Notes: generated by a model from the letters alone, not told the origin. A DNA stretch of 64,000 nt from Microbacterium arborescens (GCF_030369635.1 NZ_CP128474.1:3306342-3370341), one strand, 5' to 3'. Positions 40,614 through 50,303 are shown, counted from the first letter of the stretch. Numbers and translations are program-made.

Positions 40614-43600
40614 GTGCCCGCATCCGCTCGCTCGGCGCCCTGGCGCCACCACCGCCCATGGACGCTCGCCGTCCCGATCGTCGCCGCACTCGTCGCGGCG
40701 CCGGCCGTCATCCCATCCGCTGTTCAGGCGGCCGAGCCGGGCTCCGGGCTGGTCGTCGCCTATCCGCTCGACGAGACGTCGGGAACCGTTGCGCACGACG
40801 CGTCGGGCAACGGCCGTGACGCGTCGTTCGTCGGTGGCCCGACCCTCGGCGGCGCGGACGGCGTGCGCCTCGACGGCGACGACGACTATGTGCACCTTCC
40901 CGATGATGTGATGGCCGGTCTGTCGTCCGTCACGGTGAGCACCGAGGTGCTGGTGCGTCCCGAGCAATCGGGCGACTACTTCATCTGGGGCCTGGGCAAC
41001 ACGACGGACTGGTTCGGCGACGGCTACCTCTTCGCCACCGGCAACCCGGCGCGCGCGGGGATCGCGAGTGGCAACTGGTCCACTGAGCAGGAGACTCGCG
41101 GCTCGGCGAACCTCGAGCGCGACGTCTGGACGACGATGACCTACACGCTCGATGCCGACACGACGACGGCTCGCCTGTACCTCGACGGCGTTCAGGTCGC
41201 CGAGAACACGAACACCACGACCACTCCTGGTGAACTGGGCGGCGGCACGACGACGGCGAACTACCTCGGCCGGTCGACCTACACGCCCGACAAGCGGCTC
41301 GCCGGCAGCCTTCGCGACTTCCGCGTGTACGACCGCGCGCTGTCGGCCGACGAGGTCGCGGGTCTGGTCGAGACCCCCGACGACCGGCAGGCCGCGCAGG
41401 CGGCGCTCGACGCCCTCACCGTCACGAACATCGACGACGTCCGCGGCAACTTGGCGCTCCCGCCGAGCTCGCAGGGACTCGATGTGTCGTGGTCGTCCGC
41501 CGACACGACCGTCATCACCGCCGACGGCGTGGTCACGAGACCCGCCGATGACACGACCGTGGCGCTCACGGCATCCGTCACGAAAGGGAATGTGACGCTC
41601 ACCCGCTCCTTCTCGGCGTCGGTGCGCAAGGCCGCGAACATCGGGGCGCTCGAGGGATACACGTTCGCCTACTTCACGGGGAACTCCGTCGAGGGCGAGA
41701 ACATCTACTTCGCCGCCAGCAACGGCAATGACGCACTGTCGTGGACCGAGCTCAACGGCGGCCAGCCGACGCTCACCTCCACGCAGGGCGAGCGGGGCCT
41801 GCGTGACCCGTTCCTGATCCGTTCGCCCGAAGGCGACACCTTCTACCTGATCGCCACCGACCTCTCCATCGGCAGGAACGGCGACTGGGGCCGCGCCCAG
41901 ACGCAGGGCTCGAAGTACCTCGAAGTGTGGGAGTCGCACGACCTCATCACCTGGAGCGAGCAGCGTCACGTCCGCGTCGCCCCCGACAACGCGGGCAACA
42001 CGTGGGCGCCCGAGGCGTACTACGACGAGACGCTCGGCGAGTACGTGGTGTTCTGGGCCTCGTCGCTGTTCGGCGAGGACGACCCGAACCACACGGGGAG
42101 CTTCTACCAGACCATGATGTACGCCACGACGCGTGACTTCACGACGTTCAGCGAGCCGAAGGTCTGGCAGGACTTCGGAGCGTCGCGCATCGATTCCACG
42201 GTCCTCGAAGACGACGGCACCTACTACCGATTCACCAAGGACGAAGCCAGCACGACCGGATGCCGTGACATCATCCAGGAGTCGTCGAGCAGCCTCACCG
42301 CCGTCGACGATCGCAACACGCCCGGCTGGAGCGCCGCCGACCCCGCATGGAAGCTGATCGACAGCTGCATCGGTCGCGATGCCGGCCTCGGTGCCGTGGA
42401 GGGCCCGACCATCTTCCGGGCCAACCCCGGCGACACCTCGGGCTCGAACTACTACCTCTTCGTCGACGAGTACGGCGGACGCGGCTACATCCCGCTGGGG
42501 ACGGACGATCTCGACGCGCCGGACTGGCAGGTGCCCGCGAGCTACCGTCTGCCGGCGAGCCCGCGCCACGGCACGGTGATGCCCGTGACCGCGGCTGAGC
42601 TGGCGGCGCTGCGCGCGAACCTCCCTCAGCCCCTCACGGCGAACGAGCAGGGTGAGCTGCTGCGCTACGACTTCACGGATGCCGCGGGTGCGGTGCTGCA
42701 CGACCGTTCCGGGGCCGGGCGCGACGCCCAGGTGCGCGGCGGCGCGGCGTTCGCCGACGGCGCGCTCACGTTCGACGGCACCGACGACTACGTCGACCTG
42801 CCCGACAACGTGCTCGTCGGCGTCGACGACATCACGGTCGAAGCAGAACTGCGGATCGACCCGGCCCAGCGCACTCCGTACTTCCTCTACGGTTTCGGCA
42901 ACACCGGCGGCGACGGGGCCGGCAACGGCTACCTCTTCTCCACCGGTGACCAGTACCGCGCGGCGCTGACCACGGGCAACTGGAGCGGCGAGCAGAACGT
43001 CACGTCCGGCGCGGCACTCCCCCGTGACCGGTGGGTGCACCTCACGTACACGCTGAGCGGGAGCACGGCTCGCCTGTACCTCGACGGCCAGCAGGTCGCT
43101 GAGAACACGAACGTGACGGTGCGCCCCGGCGACATCGGCGGCGGGAGCACGCTCGCGAACTACCTGGGCAAGTCGGTCTACAACGCCGACAATCTCTTCC
43201 GCGGTCAGATGCGGGAGTTCGCTCTCTACAACCGCGCGCTCACTGCCGAAGAGATCGTGCAGAACTCGGGCAACACGAGCGCACTCGGGGCGATCAGCCT
43301 GCAGGATGCCGACGCACTCAAGGTCGCGCCGATCGTCGACACCGACGCCCGCACGGTGCTGTTCCCCGTGCAGCGCGGCACGGATCTGACGCAGCTGCGT
43401 CCGGTCTTCACCACGGCATCCGGCACGACGGCCACGCCCCCGTCGGGCACCGCACGCGACCTGCGCACCCCTGCCACTGTCACGCTCACGACACCGGGAG
43501 AGCCCGATGTCGTCTGGACGCTGGAGGCCATCGAGATGAAGAGCCCGGTGCTGCCGGGACTGTACGCCGACCCGAACATCGCCGTGTTCGGTGACACCTA

Positions 43601-44906
43601 TTACATCTACGCGACCACTGACGGCACCCCGGGCTGGGGCGGCAACACCTTCTACGTCTGGACCTCGAAGAATCTCGTCGACTGGACGCGGTCGGACGAG
43701 CCCATCCTGAAGCTCGACGGCGCGAACGGAAACGTTCCGTGGGCCACCGGAAACGCGTGGGCCCCGACGATCATCGAGAAGGGCGGGAGGTACTACTTCT
43801 ACTTCAGCGGTCATGAGCCGACCGCGAACCGGAAGATGATCGGCGTTGCCGTCGCTGACAGTCCTGTAGGCCCGTTCACCGCGCAGGCGGAGCCGATGAT
43901 CACCAACGACGAGGCCGTCAACAGTGGCCAGGCGATCGACCCGGCGGCGTTCACCGACCCCGAGACGGGGAAGTCGTACCTCTTCTGGGGCAACGGGCGA
44001 CCCGTCTACGGCGAGCTCTCCGACGACATGCTGAGTGTCAAGGCCGAGACGATCAAGCCGATCGACGGACTGGTGGACTTCCGTGAGGGGCTCTTCCTGA
44101 ACTACCGCGACGGCACGTACCACCTGACGTACTCGATCGACGACACCGGTTCCGAGAACTACCGCGTCGGCTACGCCACGTCGACGAGCATCGACGGACC
44201 GTGGACGTATCGCGGCATCCTCTTGCAGAAAGACCCGTCGCAGGGCATCCTCGGCACCGGTCACAGCTCGATCATCAACGTCCCCGGCACCGACGAGTGG
44301 TACATCGCCTACCACCGGTTCGCGATCCCCGGCGGCAACGGCACCAACCGCGAGACGACGATCGATCGGGTCGAGATCGGCGCCGACGGGCTTTTCCAGA
44401 CCGTGACGCCGACCCTCGCGAGCGTGGACCCGCGCGACGTGCCCGGGGCGACCGAGCCGAACCCGACCGAGCCCAACCCGACCGAGCCCAACCCGACCGA
44501 GCCCGGCACTGCGGCCCCGGTCGTGTCGGTGTCGGCCACAACGGTCGAGCGCGGACAGGCCGTGCGGGTGACGGTCACCGGCCTCGAGGCCCGCGAGCAG
44601 GTCGCCGCCGAGTTGCGGAGCGACCCGATCCGGGTGGCGGGCATCCCGGCCGCCGACGTGAACGGGCGCGTCGCATTCGACGTGCGGATCCCCGCCGATC
44701 TGCCCACGGGAGGTCACACGATCGTGGTCTTCGGGGCCGACGGTCAGGTGATCGGCAGCGCGGCGATCACCGTGGTCACGTCCGGGCAGCTCGCCGTCAC
44801 CGGTGCTGAGGCGCCGCTCGGCGGTGCGTTGCTGGCAGCTCTCCTGCTCGTCGCGGGAGGCGTGCTGTGGTCGATCCGGCCAGCGCGCCGCGACCGGGCC
44901 GCCTGA
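40614..44906 (+). CDS. Cell-wall-anchored LamG/GH43 multidomain glycosidase
   Basis: A 1430-residue exported protein. The signal peptide ends near residue 40. Domains in order: LamG-like (about 43-250), an Ig-like linker (about 255-340), a GH43-like five-blade propeller (about 350-665, LRDPFLI near 395), a second LamG (about 680-885), a short beta domain, and a second GH43 module (about 975-1275, YADPNIAVFGD near 984). The EPNPTEPNPTEPNPTEPG linker, a final Ig-like domain and LAVTG (1393-1397) with a hydrophobic tail follow. LAxTG is a class E sortase signal. GH43 enzymes act on arabinans and xylans; the exact substrate is unknown. GTG at 40614 has GAGAGG upstream. Confidence 0.9.
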   Translation: MPASARSAPWRHHRPWTLAVPIVAALVAAPAVIPSAVQAAEPGSGLVVAYPLDETSGTVAHDASGNGRDASFVGGPTLGGADGVRLDGDDDYVHLPDDVMAGLSSVTVSTEVLVRPEQSGDYFIWGLGNTTDWFGDGYLFATGNPARAGIASGNWSTEQETRGSANLERDVWTTMTYTLDADTTTARLYLDGVQVAENTNTTTTPGELGGGTTTANYLGRSTYTPDKRLAGSLRDFRVYDRALSADEVAGLVETPDDRQAAQAALDALTVTNIDDVRGNLALPPSSQGLDVSWSSADTTVITADGVVTRPADDTTVALTASVTKGNVTLTRSFSASVRKAANIGALEGYTFAYFTGNSVEGENIYFAASNGNDALSWTELNGGQPTLTSTQGERGLRDPFLIRSPEGDTFYLIATDLSIGRNGDWGRAQTQGSKYLEVWESHDLITWSEQRHVRVAPDNAGNTWAPEAYYDETLGEYVVFWASSLFGEDDPNHTGSFYQTMMYATTRDFTTFSEPKVWQDFGASRIDSTVLEDDGTYYRFTKDEASTTGCRDIIQESSSSLTAVDDRNTPGWSAADPAWKLIDSCIGRDAGLGAVEGPTIFRANPGDTSGSNYYLFVDEYGGRGYIPLGTDDLDAPDWQVPASYRLPASPRHGTVMPVTAAELAALRANLPQPLTANEQGELLRYDFTDAAGAVLHDRSGAGRDAQVRGGAAFADGALTFDGTDDYVDLPDNVLVGVDDITVEAELRIDPAQRTPYFLYGFGNTGGDGAGNGYLFSTGDQYRAALTTGNWSGEQNVTSGAALPRDRWVHLTYTLSGSTARLYLDGQQVAENTNVTVRPGDIGGGSTLANYLGKSVYNADNLFRGQMREFALYNRALTAEEIVQNSGNTSALGAISLQDADALKVAPIVDTDARTVLFPVQRGTDLTQLRPVFTTASGTTATPPSGTARDLRTPATVTLTTPGEPDVVWTLEAIEMKSPVLPGLYADPNIAVFGDTYYIYATTDGTPGWGGNTFYVWTSKNLVDWTRSDEPILKLDGANGNVPWATGNAWAPTIIEKGGRYYFYFSGHEPTANRKMIGVAVADSPVGPFTAQAEPMITNDEAVNSGQAIDPAAFTDPETGKSYLFWGNGRPVYGELSDDMLSVKAETIKPIDGLVDFREGLFLNYRDGTYHLTYSIDDTGSENYRVGYATSTSIDGPWTYRGILLQKDPSQGILGTGHSSIINVPGTDEWYIAYHRFAIPGGNGTNRETTIDRVEIGADGLFQTVTPTLASVDPRDVPGATEPNPTEPNPTEPNPTEPGTAAPVVSVSATTVERGQAVRVTVTGLEAREQVAAELRSDPIRVAGIPAADVNGRVAFDVRIPADLPTGGHTIVVFGADGQVIGSAAITVVTSGQLAVTGAEAPLGGALLAALLLVAGGVLWSIRPARRDRAA

Positions 44907-44924
44907 CACCGACATCCGACGCCG

Positions 44925-44961
44925 ACGGGCGGCGGCCTTCCCTGAAGGTCGCCGCCCGTTT
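44925..44961 (+). terminator. Intrinsic terminator after the GH43 gene
   Basis: ACGGGCGGCGGCCTT pairs with AAGGTCGCCGCCCGT across a short loop (one mismatch), followed by TTT. It lies between convergent genes and may serve both. Confidence 0.75.
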
Positions 44962-44970
44962 CACACGCCC

Positions 44971-45486
44971 TCAGCGCCGGCTGCGTCGCGTGACGAACCC
45001 TTCGGCCTGCTTCGATTCGTGCGCGACCCGCACGCCGTAGCGATAGGCGAGCTTGCCTCCGAGCCATCCGGACGCGCTGAGCGTCAGCAGACTCACGGCG
45101 CTGAAGATCACGCCCGCGATCGGGATGTCGTCGGTCGAGGTCCGCAGGAACAGCTGGAACGGGTACGCACCGCACACCACGAAGTTCAGCCCCATGTGGA
45201 TCGTGGCGGTGCTCGACGACCGGGTGCGGTCGGGGATGCGGAGGTAGTCGAAGATCCCCAGCACGATGGCCACGAGACTGCCTACGAGGCCGATCCCGAT
45301 GAGCACCCGCGAACCGACGGCGTAGGGGGTGGGGTCGGCCACGATCAGGCCGATGATGTCGAACACGAAACTCGCGATCCACGCACCGATCGGGATCGTG
45401 ACGGCGATCGGGTGGAACGGATGTCCGTAGGGGCCCGCCAGAGGGTTCGCGGGCCGCTTGTCAGGACGGGTGTCCAGGTCGGTCAT
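44971..45486 (-). CDS. DUF2231 membrane protein, copy 1
   Basis: A 171-residue membrane protein with four predicted helices. The N-terminal GPYGHPFHPIAVTIPIGAW (residues 18-36) and SGWLGGKLAYRYGVRV near 150 are typical of DUF2231. The function is unknown. It shares size, motifs and strand with the next gene upstream and lies 13 bases after its stop, so the two are tandem duplicates in one operon. Confidence 0.88.
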   Translation of the reverse strand: MTDLDTRPDKRPANPLAGPYGHPFHPIAVTIPIGAWIASFVFDIIGLIVADPTPYAVGSRVLIGIGLVGSLVAIVLGIFDYLRIPDRTRSSSTATIHMGLNFVVCGAYPFQLFLRTSTDDIPIAGVIFSAVSLLTLSASGWLGGKLAYRYGVRVAHESKQAEGFVTRRSRR

Positions 45487-45499
45487 GGTTTCTCCTCGG

Positions 45500-46009
45500 T
45501 CAGGGCAGCGGTTCCAGGCCCTCGGCCTGAGTGGTCTCGGTCGCGACGCGAACGCCGAAGGTGTGCGCGAGCTTCCCGCCGAGCCAACCCGAGACCGACA
45601 GAAGAGCGAGTCCGGCGAAGCTTGCGACCATCGCGAGGGTCGGCACCGCCTCCTCCTCGACGCGGAGGGCCAGGCTGCCGGCGAACACCGCCATCGCGAT
45701 GAAGTTCAGGATCATGTGGGTCAGTCCCGTCGCCCGCGCGGGGGTGTCTCTCGGAATGCTGCTCCAGTCGATGAGCCCCAGCACCGCGGCGACGACGGCA
45801 CCCAGCAGACCGATCGCGATGAGGATGCGGGCACCGAGCGCGAAGACCGCCGCGTCCGGACTCGTGACGGCGATGACGTCGAAGACCGATGCCGACACCC
45901 ATGCGCCGATCGGCAGGATGATGGCGATCGCGTGGAACGGATGCCCGTAGGGCCCCGCGATCAGCGACCGCGGGTACTTCGCCCGCGTGAGCGGTGCGGT
46001 GTCGACCAT
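45500..46009 (-). CDS. DUF2231 membrane protein, copy 2
   Basis: A 169-residue membrane protein with the same GPYGHPFHAIAIILPIGAW and SGWLGGKLAHTFGVRV motifs as its downstream copy. The start is ATG at 46009 with GAGGAG upstream; an in-frame start at 46078 adds an arginine-rich stretch that the family lacks. The function is unknown. Confidence 0.88.
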   Translation of the reverse strand: MVDTAPLTRAKYPRSLIAGPYGHPFHAIAIILPIGAWVSASVFDVIAVTSPDAAVFALGARILIAIGLLGAVVAAVLGLIDWSSIPRDTPARATGLTHMILNFIAMAVFAGSLALRVEEEAVPTLAMVASFAGLALLSVSGWLGGKLAHTFGVRVATETTQAEGLEPLP

Positions 46010-46094
46010 GGCGTCTCCTCTCGTTCGACGCCCTGACCGTACGGGCCGCCCCGGGTCGTACACGTAGCGGGTTGACAAGCCCGGCGCGTGACCT

Positions 46095-48251
46095 CTACGG
46101 GGTGCCGCGCAGCGCCCTCTCGAGTGCGTCGACCAGCGAGCGGTATTGCGGGAGCGATGCGAGGTCGTCGAGCATCACCGCATGGCCGTCCGCATCCGCG
46201 AGCGGCACCTGCCAATTCGGGTACTCGTCGTCGGTGCCGGGCTGATTCTGCACGCGCTTCTCGCCGACGGCGTCGACGAGCGAGACGCCGAGCAGACGCG
46301 ACGGAGATGCGGCGAGGAAGACGTGCAGGGCCTCGATGACATCCTGAACGCTCGCCCCGTCGCCGATCAGTCCGCGCGATCGCAGCTCCGCCAGCATCCG
46401 GTCGCGCTCGCGCTCGAAGTCGGCGCGCTCGTCGTCGACGGATCTGGTCAGCAGACCGAGGCGAGCTCGCAGCGCGACGTGCTCGCCTTCGAGGTACCCG
46501 GCCGTCGGCGGCAGATCGTGCGTGTTGACCGTGGCGAGCACGTCGGTGCGGTAACGCTCGGGGTCGAGGGGACCGCCGTCGTCGCTGCTTTCGAACCACA
46601 GCACCGAGGTGCCGAGGATGCCGCGCTCGGCGAGGTAGTCGCGCACCCAGGGCTCCACGAGCCCCAGGTCCTCTCCGATGATCACCGCACCGGCACGGGC
46701 GGCCTCGAGTGCGAGCACTCCGATCATCGCCTCGTGGTCGTAGCGGACGTACGTGCCCTCCCCCGGCCCGAGTCCCTGGGGGATCCACCACAGCCGGAAG
46801 AAGCCGAGAATGTGGTCGATGCGCAACGCGCCCGCGTGGCGCAGCAGCGACCGGAGCATGTCGCGCAGCGGCGCATAGGCATGATCGGCAAGAGCTCGCG
46901 GCAACCAGGGAGGCTGATTCCAGTTCTGACCCTGCTGGTTGTACATGTCGGGTGGTGCGCCCACGACGACGCCCGGCGCGTACAGCTCGCCCAGCGACCA
47001 CGCGTCCGAACCGGCCGTCGAGACGCCGACCGCGAGGTCGTGCATGATCCCGATCCGCATCCCGGACGCCGCCGCTGCGGCAGCAGCATCCGCGAGCTGC
47101 TCGTCGACGACCCACTGCAACCAGATGTGGAACGCGATGCGGTCCGACAGTCGCTCGCGAAGCCTGTCGATCTCGGGGTCGTCGATCGCGATCCCGTCCG
47201 GGACCGTGTCGCCCGTCTCAGCCTCGTGCTCCCGCACCGCGCACCACAGGGCGAAGTCGGCGAGGGCAGTCCCTTCGCGCCGGGCGAAGGCGTCGCGCTG
47301 AGCGCGCCGGGCGGGCGAGAGGTCGACGGCGTGGATGAGCGCGAGCGCCTCGCGCTTCGCGCGCCAGACGGAGTCGCGATCGATGGTCTCCGCGTTCTCG
47401 TTCGCAGACGCCGCGGTGCGACGCAGTTGGTCGAACCGATCGTCCGCTTCCTCGGAGAGGTATGCCGCTTCAGGAATGAGCTCGGGCCGGATGTACAGCG
47501 GTGCGAGGAAACGCCGTGAGGAGGGCAGGTACGGCGACGGCTCGATCGGAGTCGTGACATCCGCTGCGTGCACCGGATTGATCAGCAGGTAGTCCGCGCC
47601 CGATTCGCCCGCGATCGCGGCGAGGTCCGCAAGGTCAGCGAAGTCGCCCATGCCCCACGACCGACGCGAACGCACCGAGTACAGCTGAGCCATGAGACCC
47701 CATGACCGCCGTCCAGCCTCAGCCGATGGAAGCGGCAGGCGCTGCGGCGCGACGATGAGCGCTCCGCTTCCGAGGAGATCGCCTCCTCCGCCGTACTGCC
47801 GCGCCTCCACCGTGTGCCAGCCCAGCGGCACGTCTTCGGGTACCGGAACCCGTACCCGCCAACGCGTCTGCCCGTCGATCGTACGGGCGACGGGCTGTTG
47901 CACGGGAATGGGCAAGGCTCGGATCGACCCGTCCTCCAGAACGAGCGCGACCTCGACATCGGAGCCGTCGGCGACGTGCACCTCGATCTCCCCCGAACTC
48001 TGCCGAACGACGGTCGACGGGGCCACGAGTCGCCGCCACGGCTCGGCTGTCCGTTCGGCGAGCGCATGCTCGACCGCTTCATCGTCGGATGCATCGACGC
48101 CCATCGCCGCGAGGACGGCGCGCAGCGTGGTGGCGGGCACGCGCACATGCTCCCCCGAGAATGACCAGTACTCGGTCGCGACGCCGTACGCCTCGGCGAG
48201 CGATCCGAGCGTCGCGTCGGGAACGACGCCCACTGTGCTGTCTCGACTCAT
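46095..48251 (-). CDS. malQ: 4-alpha-glucanotransferase (amylomaltase)
   Basis: A 718-residue GH77 enzyme that transfers glucan segments during maltodextrin and glycogen metabolism in the cytoplasm. About 190 N-terminal residues form the extra domain common in actinobacterial MalQ. Catalytic regions: LRIDHILGFFRLWWIPQG (nucleophile Asp), IIGEDLGLV (acid/base Glu) and NTHDLPPTAGYLEG (third Asp). The second of two ATGs (48251) was chosen because GAGGAG lies 6 bases before it. There are no other mal genes nearby. Confidence 0.94.
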   Translation of the reverse strand: MSRDSTVGVVPDATLGSLAEAYGVATEYWSFSGEHVRVPATTLRAVLAAMGVDASDDEAVEHALAERTAEPWRRLVAPSTVVRQSSGEIEVHVADGSDVEVALVLEDGSIRALPIPVQQPVARTIDGQTRWRVRVPVPEDVPLGWHTVEARQYGGGGDLLGSGALIVAPQRLPLPSAEAGRRSWGLMAQLYSVRSRRSWGMGDFADLADLAAIAGESGADYLLINPVHAADVTTPIEPSPYLPSSRRFLAPLYIRPELIPEAAYLSEEADDRFDQLRRTAASANENAETIDRDSVWRAKREALALIHAVDLSPARRAQRDAFARREGTALADFALWCAVREHEAETGDTVPDGIAIDDPEIDRLRERLSDRIAFHIWLQWVVDEQLADAAAAAAASGMRIGIMHDLAVGVSTAGSDAWSLGELYAPGVVVGAPPDMYNQQGQNWNQPPWLPRALADHAYAPLRDMLRSLLRHAGALRIDHILGFFRLWWIPQGLGPGEGTYVRYDHEAMIGVLALEAARAGAVIIGEDLGLVEPWVRDYLAERGILGTSVLWFESSDDGGPLDPERYRTDVLATVNTHDLPPTAGYLEGEHVALRARLGLLTRSVDDERADFERERDRMLAELRSRGLIGDGASVQDVIEALHVFLAASPSRLLGVSLVDAVGEKRVQNQPGTDDEYPNWQVPLADADGHAVMLDDLASLPQYRSLVDALERALRGTP

Positions 48252-48285
48252 CAGCATCTCCTCGTCTCAGTGAGCGCCTGCGCGG

Positions 48286-48822
48286 TCACGACCCCGTCAC
48301 GCGCTCGAACAGCCCGGGGTAACTCAGCACGAAGCCGTCGTCGTCGACGGTGAGCGTGCGGCGGAAGTTGTGGTCACGTGATTCGAAGCAGTATGCGCGC
48401 GGTCCGACCCGCGTGTACCGCTGTCGGCTGAGCTGAACCTCGAGGGACGGCACGTGCGCCCAGGCCACCACGACATCCGCGTGGCTGCCGACGGCCAGTC
48501 GTAGACGGCGAATCGGAAGGGCGTTGGTGGCGGGCGTGACGGTGATGTCGAGGTCCGTCGCGCCCGCGAGGTCGGGGCGTGCGGCGCCATCGACCGTCCA
48601 TGCTCCGTCGGTGTTCTCGATATGCGTCACCCGCTCGCCCACCTCGATGGTCGCGTGGTGGAAGCCTCCGTCCGGAGCGAGCCGCACCGCGTAGCGGCAG
48701 GCCTGCTCGCCGCCGTCGACCTCGCCGACGATGCGGATGCCGTCATCGGAATACTCCGTCGTGCACCTCTCGACCGTCTCCGCCGACCCGACGCCGGTCC
48801 ACGAGATTCGCGTCGTCCTCAT
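48286..48822 (-). CDS. Putative glycolipid-binding family protein
   Basis: A 178-residue soluble protein. The start MRTTRISWTGVGSAETVER, and the following beta-rich run with LDITVTPATNALPIRRLRL, fit the putative glycolipid-binding family (PF06475-like); the ligand is not established. ATG at 48822 has AGAGGATGG upstream. A frame extension to 48855 would run across a parS-like site and is less likely. Confidence 0.72.
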   Translation of the reverse strand: MRTTRISWTGVGSAETVERCTTEYSDDGIRIVGEVDGGEQACRYAVRLAPDGGFHHATIEVGERVTHIENTDGAWTVDGAARPDLAGATDLDITVTPATNALPIRRLRLAVGSHADVVVAWAHVPSLEVQLSRQRYTRVGPRAYCFESRDHNFRRTLTVDDDGFVLSYPGLFERVTGS

Positions 48823-48838
48823 GCTCCCATCCTCTCGA

Positions 48839-48854
48839 TGTTTCACGTGCAACA
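48839..48854. promoter_or_regulatory. parS-like site, outlier
   Basis: TGTTTCACGTGCAACA differs from the parS consensus TGTTTCACGTGAAACA at one base. It lies 12 kb from the cluster near parAB, just before the glycolipid-binding-like gene. Confidence 0.65.
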
Positions 48855-48896
48855 TCGCGTCGCCATCCTGTCAGCGGGTCCGCGCCGACGGAATGG

Positions 48897-50225
48897 TCAT
48901 TCGTCGGGGTTGCCGAGCGCGGTCAGCCGTGCGACGATGCCCGCCCGTTTCGGCGAGCGTGCCGGCAGCAGTCGCAGGCACAGCCGCAGAACCTCCGCGT
49001 CTCCGGTTCCCTCATCGGTCTCGACGTAAGCGAGCAGCACCTCGACCGAGGCCTCGGCCAGAAGGGCTTCGCGCAGCGAACCCCGCAGCCGATCGCGGAC
49101 CTCCTCGGTTCCCGGGGCGCATGAGTCCGGCAGCACCGGGCCCGAGTAGGCGGCGAGTGCCACACGGTGCGCCCCGCGGTCGAGCAGCGAGGCCACCTGC
49201 TGCGCGTCGGTCTCGAGCTCCGTCGGCAGCCGGTACGGACGCGACAGGGGAACGAGGTGCGGCGCGGTTCGTTCGAGCATCCGCCGCAACCGCACCATCT
49301 CGGGGCGAAGCGTGTCGGTGGCATCGGGGCCGTAGACCAGTTCGGCCAGACGTTCCGCCGACAGGCCTTGGCGGTGCGTCGCGAGCATCAGCAGGATGTC
49401 GGCGTGACGGGCAGACACCTCGACGATGCGCTCACCGTCGGGTCCGGCGATCTCGAGGAGAGCACGATCGCGCCCCAGTACCCGCAGCGTCGACGCTGTC
49501 GGGGCGGAACCGACGCGGTTCCGTGATCGGACGAAGCCGCGCGGCCGGTCCGCCCGGGAGCGCAACCGAGCGACCAGCACCTCACTCTCGATCGCACGCG
49601 CGGTCGCGTCGACGAGAAGCCTCGCCTGGGGGGTCGCTGCCTCCGCACGGCCCGTCACATCGATGACGCCGAGCAGCCGATGGGTCTCGGGGTCGTGCAC
49701 GGGTGCCGCCGTGCACGACCAGGGCTGCACCAGGCGATTGAAGTGCTCCGCGCCGCGGATCTGCACCGACCGGCCGAGTTGCAGTGCTGTGCCCGGCGCC
49801 GAGGTGCCCACCGCAGACTCCGACCAGTTCGCCCCCGCGACGAACCCCACGTCGCCCGTGAGCGTCCGCACGCTGGTGTCGCCCTCGACCCAGAGCAATC
49901 GGCCAGCCGCATCCCCGACGGCGACGACCACGCCGGAGTCGGCGCTCGGCACGAGCAGGGCGCGGACCATGTCCATGACCCCGGCGAGCGGGTGAGCGCT
50001 GCGGTACGCCGCGAGCGCGCGTTCGTCGAACTCCAGTGGCGGCAGCGCCTCGGCGCCGACGAGGTTCGCCATCGATCGGCGCCACGATTCTCGGACGAGC
50101 GACCGGACATCGTTCAGACGACGCTCGGCATCGGTACCGGCCAGCAGCTCGTCGTGTGCACGCTCGATGAGCAGACGGGACGACTCGGGAGCGACATCCC
50201 ACTGCGCAGACCACGACGAGGACAC
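48897..50225 (-). CDS. GAF-domain transcriptional regulator
   Basis: A 442-residue regulator. The N-terminal half, including VRESWRRSMA (about 47-56) and a GAF-like sensor (about 90-225, with GANWSESAVGTSAPGTALQL), matches the front of AcoR-type activators. The NtrC-like AAA domain is absent. The C-terminal part (about 255-340, VSARHADILLMLATHRQGLSAERLA) looks like a winged-helix DNA-binding domain. Such proteins usually sit beside ExaC-type aldehyde dehydrogenase genes; here that gene is 8.6 kb away. The start is GTG at 50225. Confidence 0.82.
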   Translation of the reverse strand: MSSSWSAQWDVAPESSRLLIERAHDELLAGTDAERRLNDVRSLVRESWRRSMANLVGAEALPPLEFDERALAAYRSAHPLAGVMDMVRALLVPSADSGVVVAVGDAAGRLLWVEGDTSVRTLTGDVGFVAGANWSESAVGTSAPGTALQLGRSVQIRGAEHFNRLVQPWSCTAAPVHDPETHRLLGVIDVTGRAEAATPQARLLVDATARAIESEVLVARLRSRADRPRGFVRSRNRVGSAPTASTLRVLGRDRALLEIAGPDGERIVEVSARHADILLMLATHRQGLSAERLAELVYGPDATDTLRPEMVRLRRMLERTAPHLVPLSRPYRLPTELETDAQQVASLLDRGAHRVALAAYSGPVLPDSCAPGTEEVRDRLRGSLREALLAEASVEVLLAYVETDEGTGDAEVLRLCLRLLPARSPKRAGIVARLTALGNPDE

Positions 50226-50303
50226 GGGCGACTCCGATCGGCGGTGAAGGAGCGCCCTCAGCCTAAGCCGGGCGGGCTCATCGCGGTAGAGCTCGCGTGG
50301 TCG

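Noticed and set aside
40600..40911. ATG at 40600 as start of a separate small gene
   Set aside because: It reads out of frame with the GH43 gene and has shadow-like Arg/Pro-rich composition; the GTG at 40614 fits a signal peptide.
46010..46094. A further gene or terminator between malQ and the DUF2231 pair
   Set aside because: The gap is 85 bases and holds neither an open frame nor a strong hairpin.
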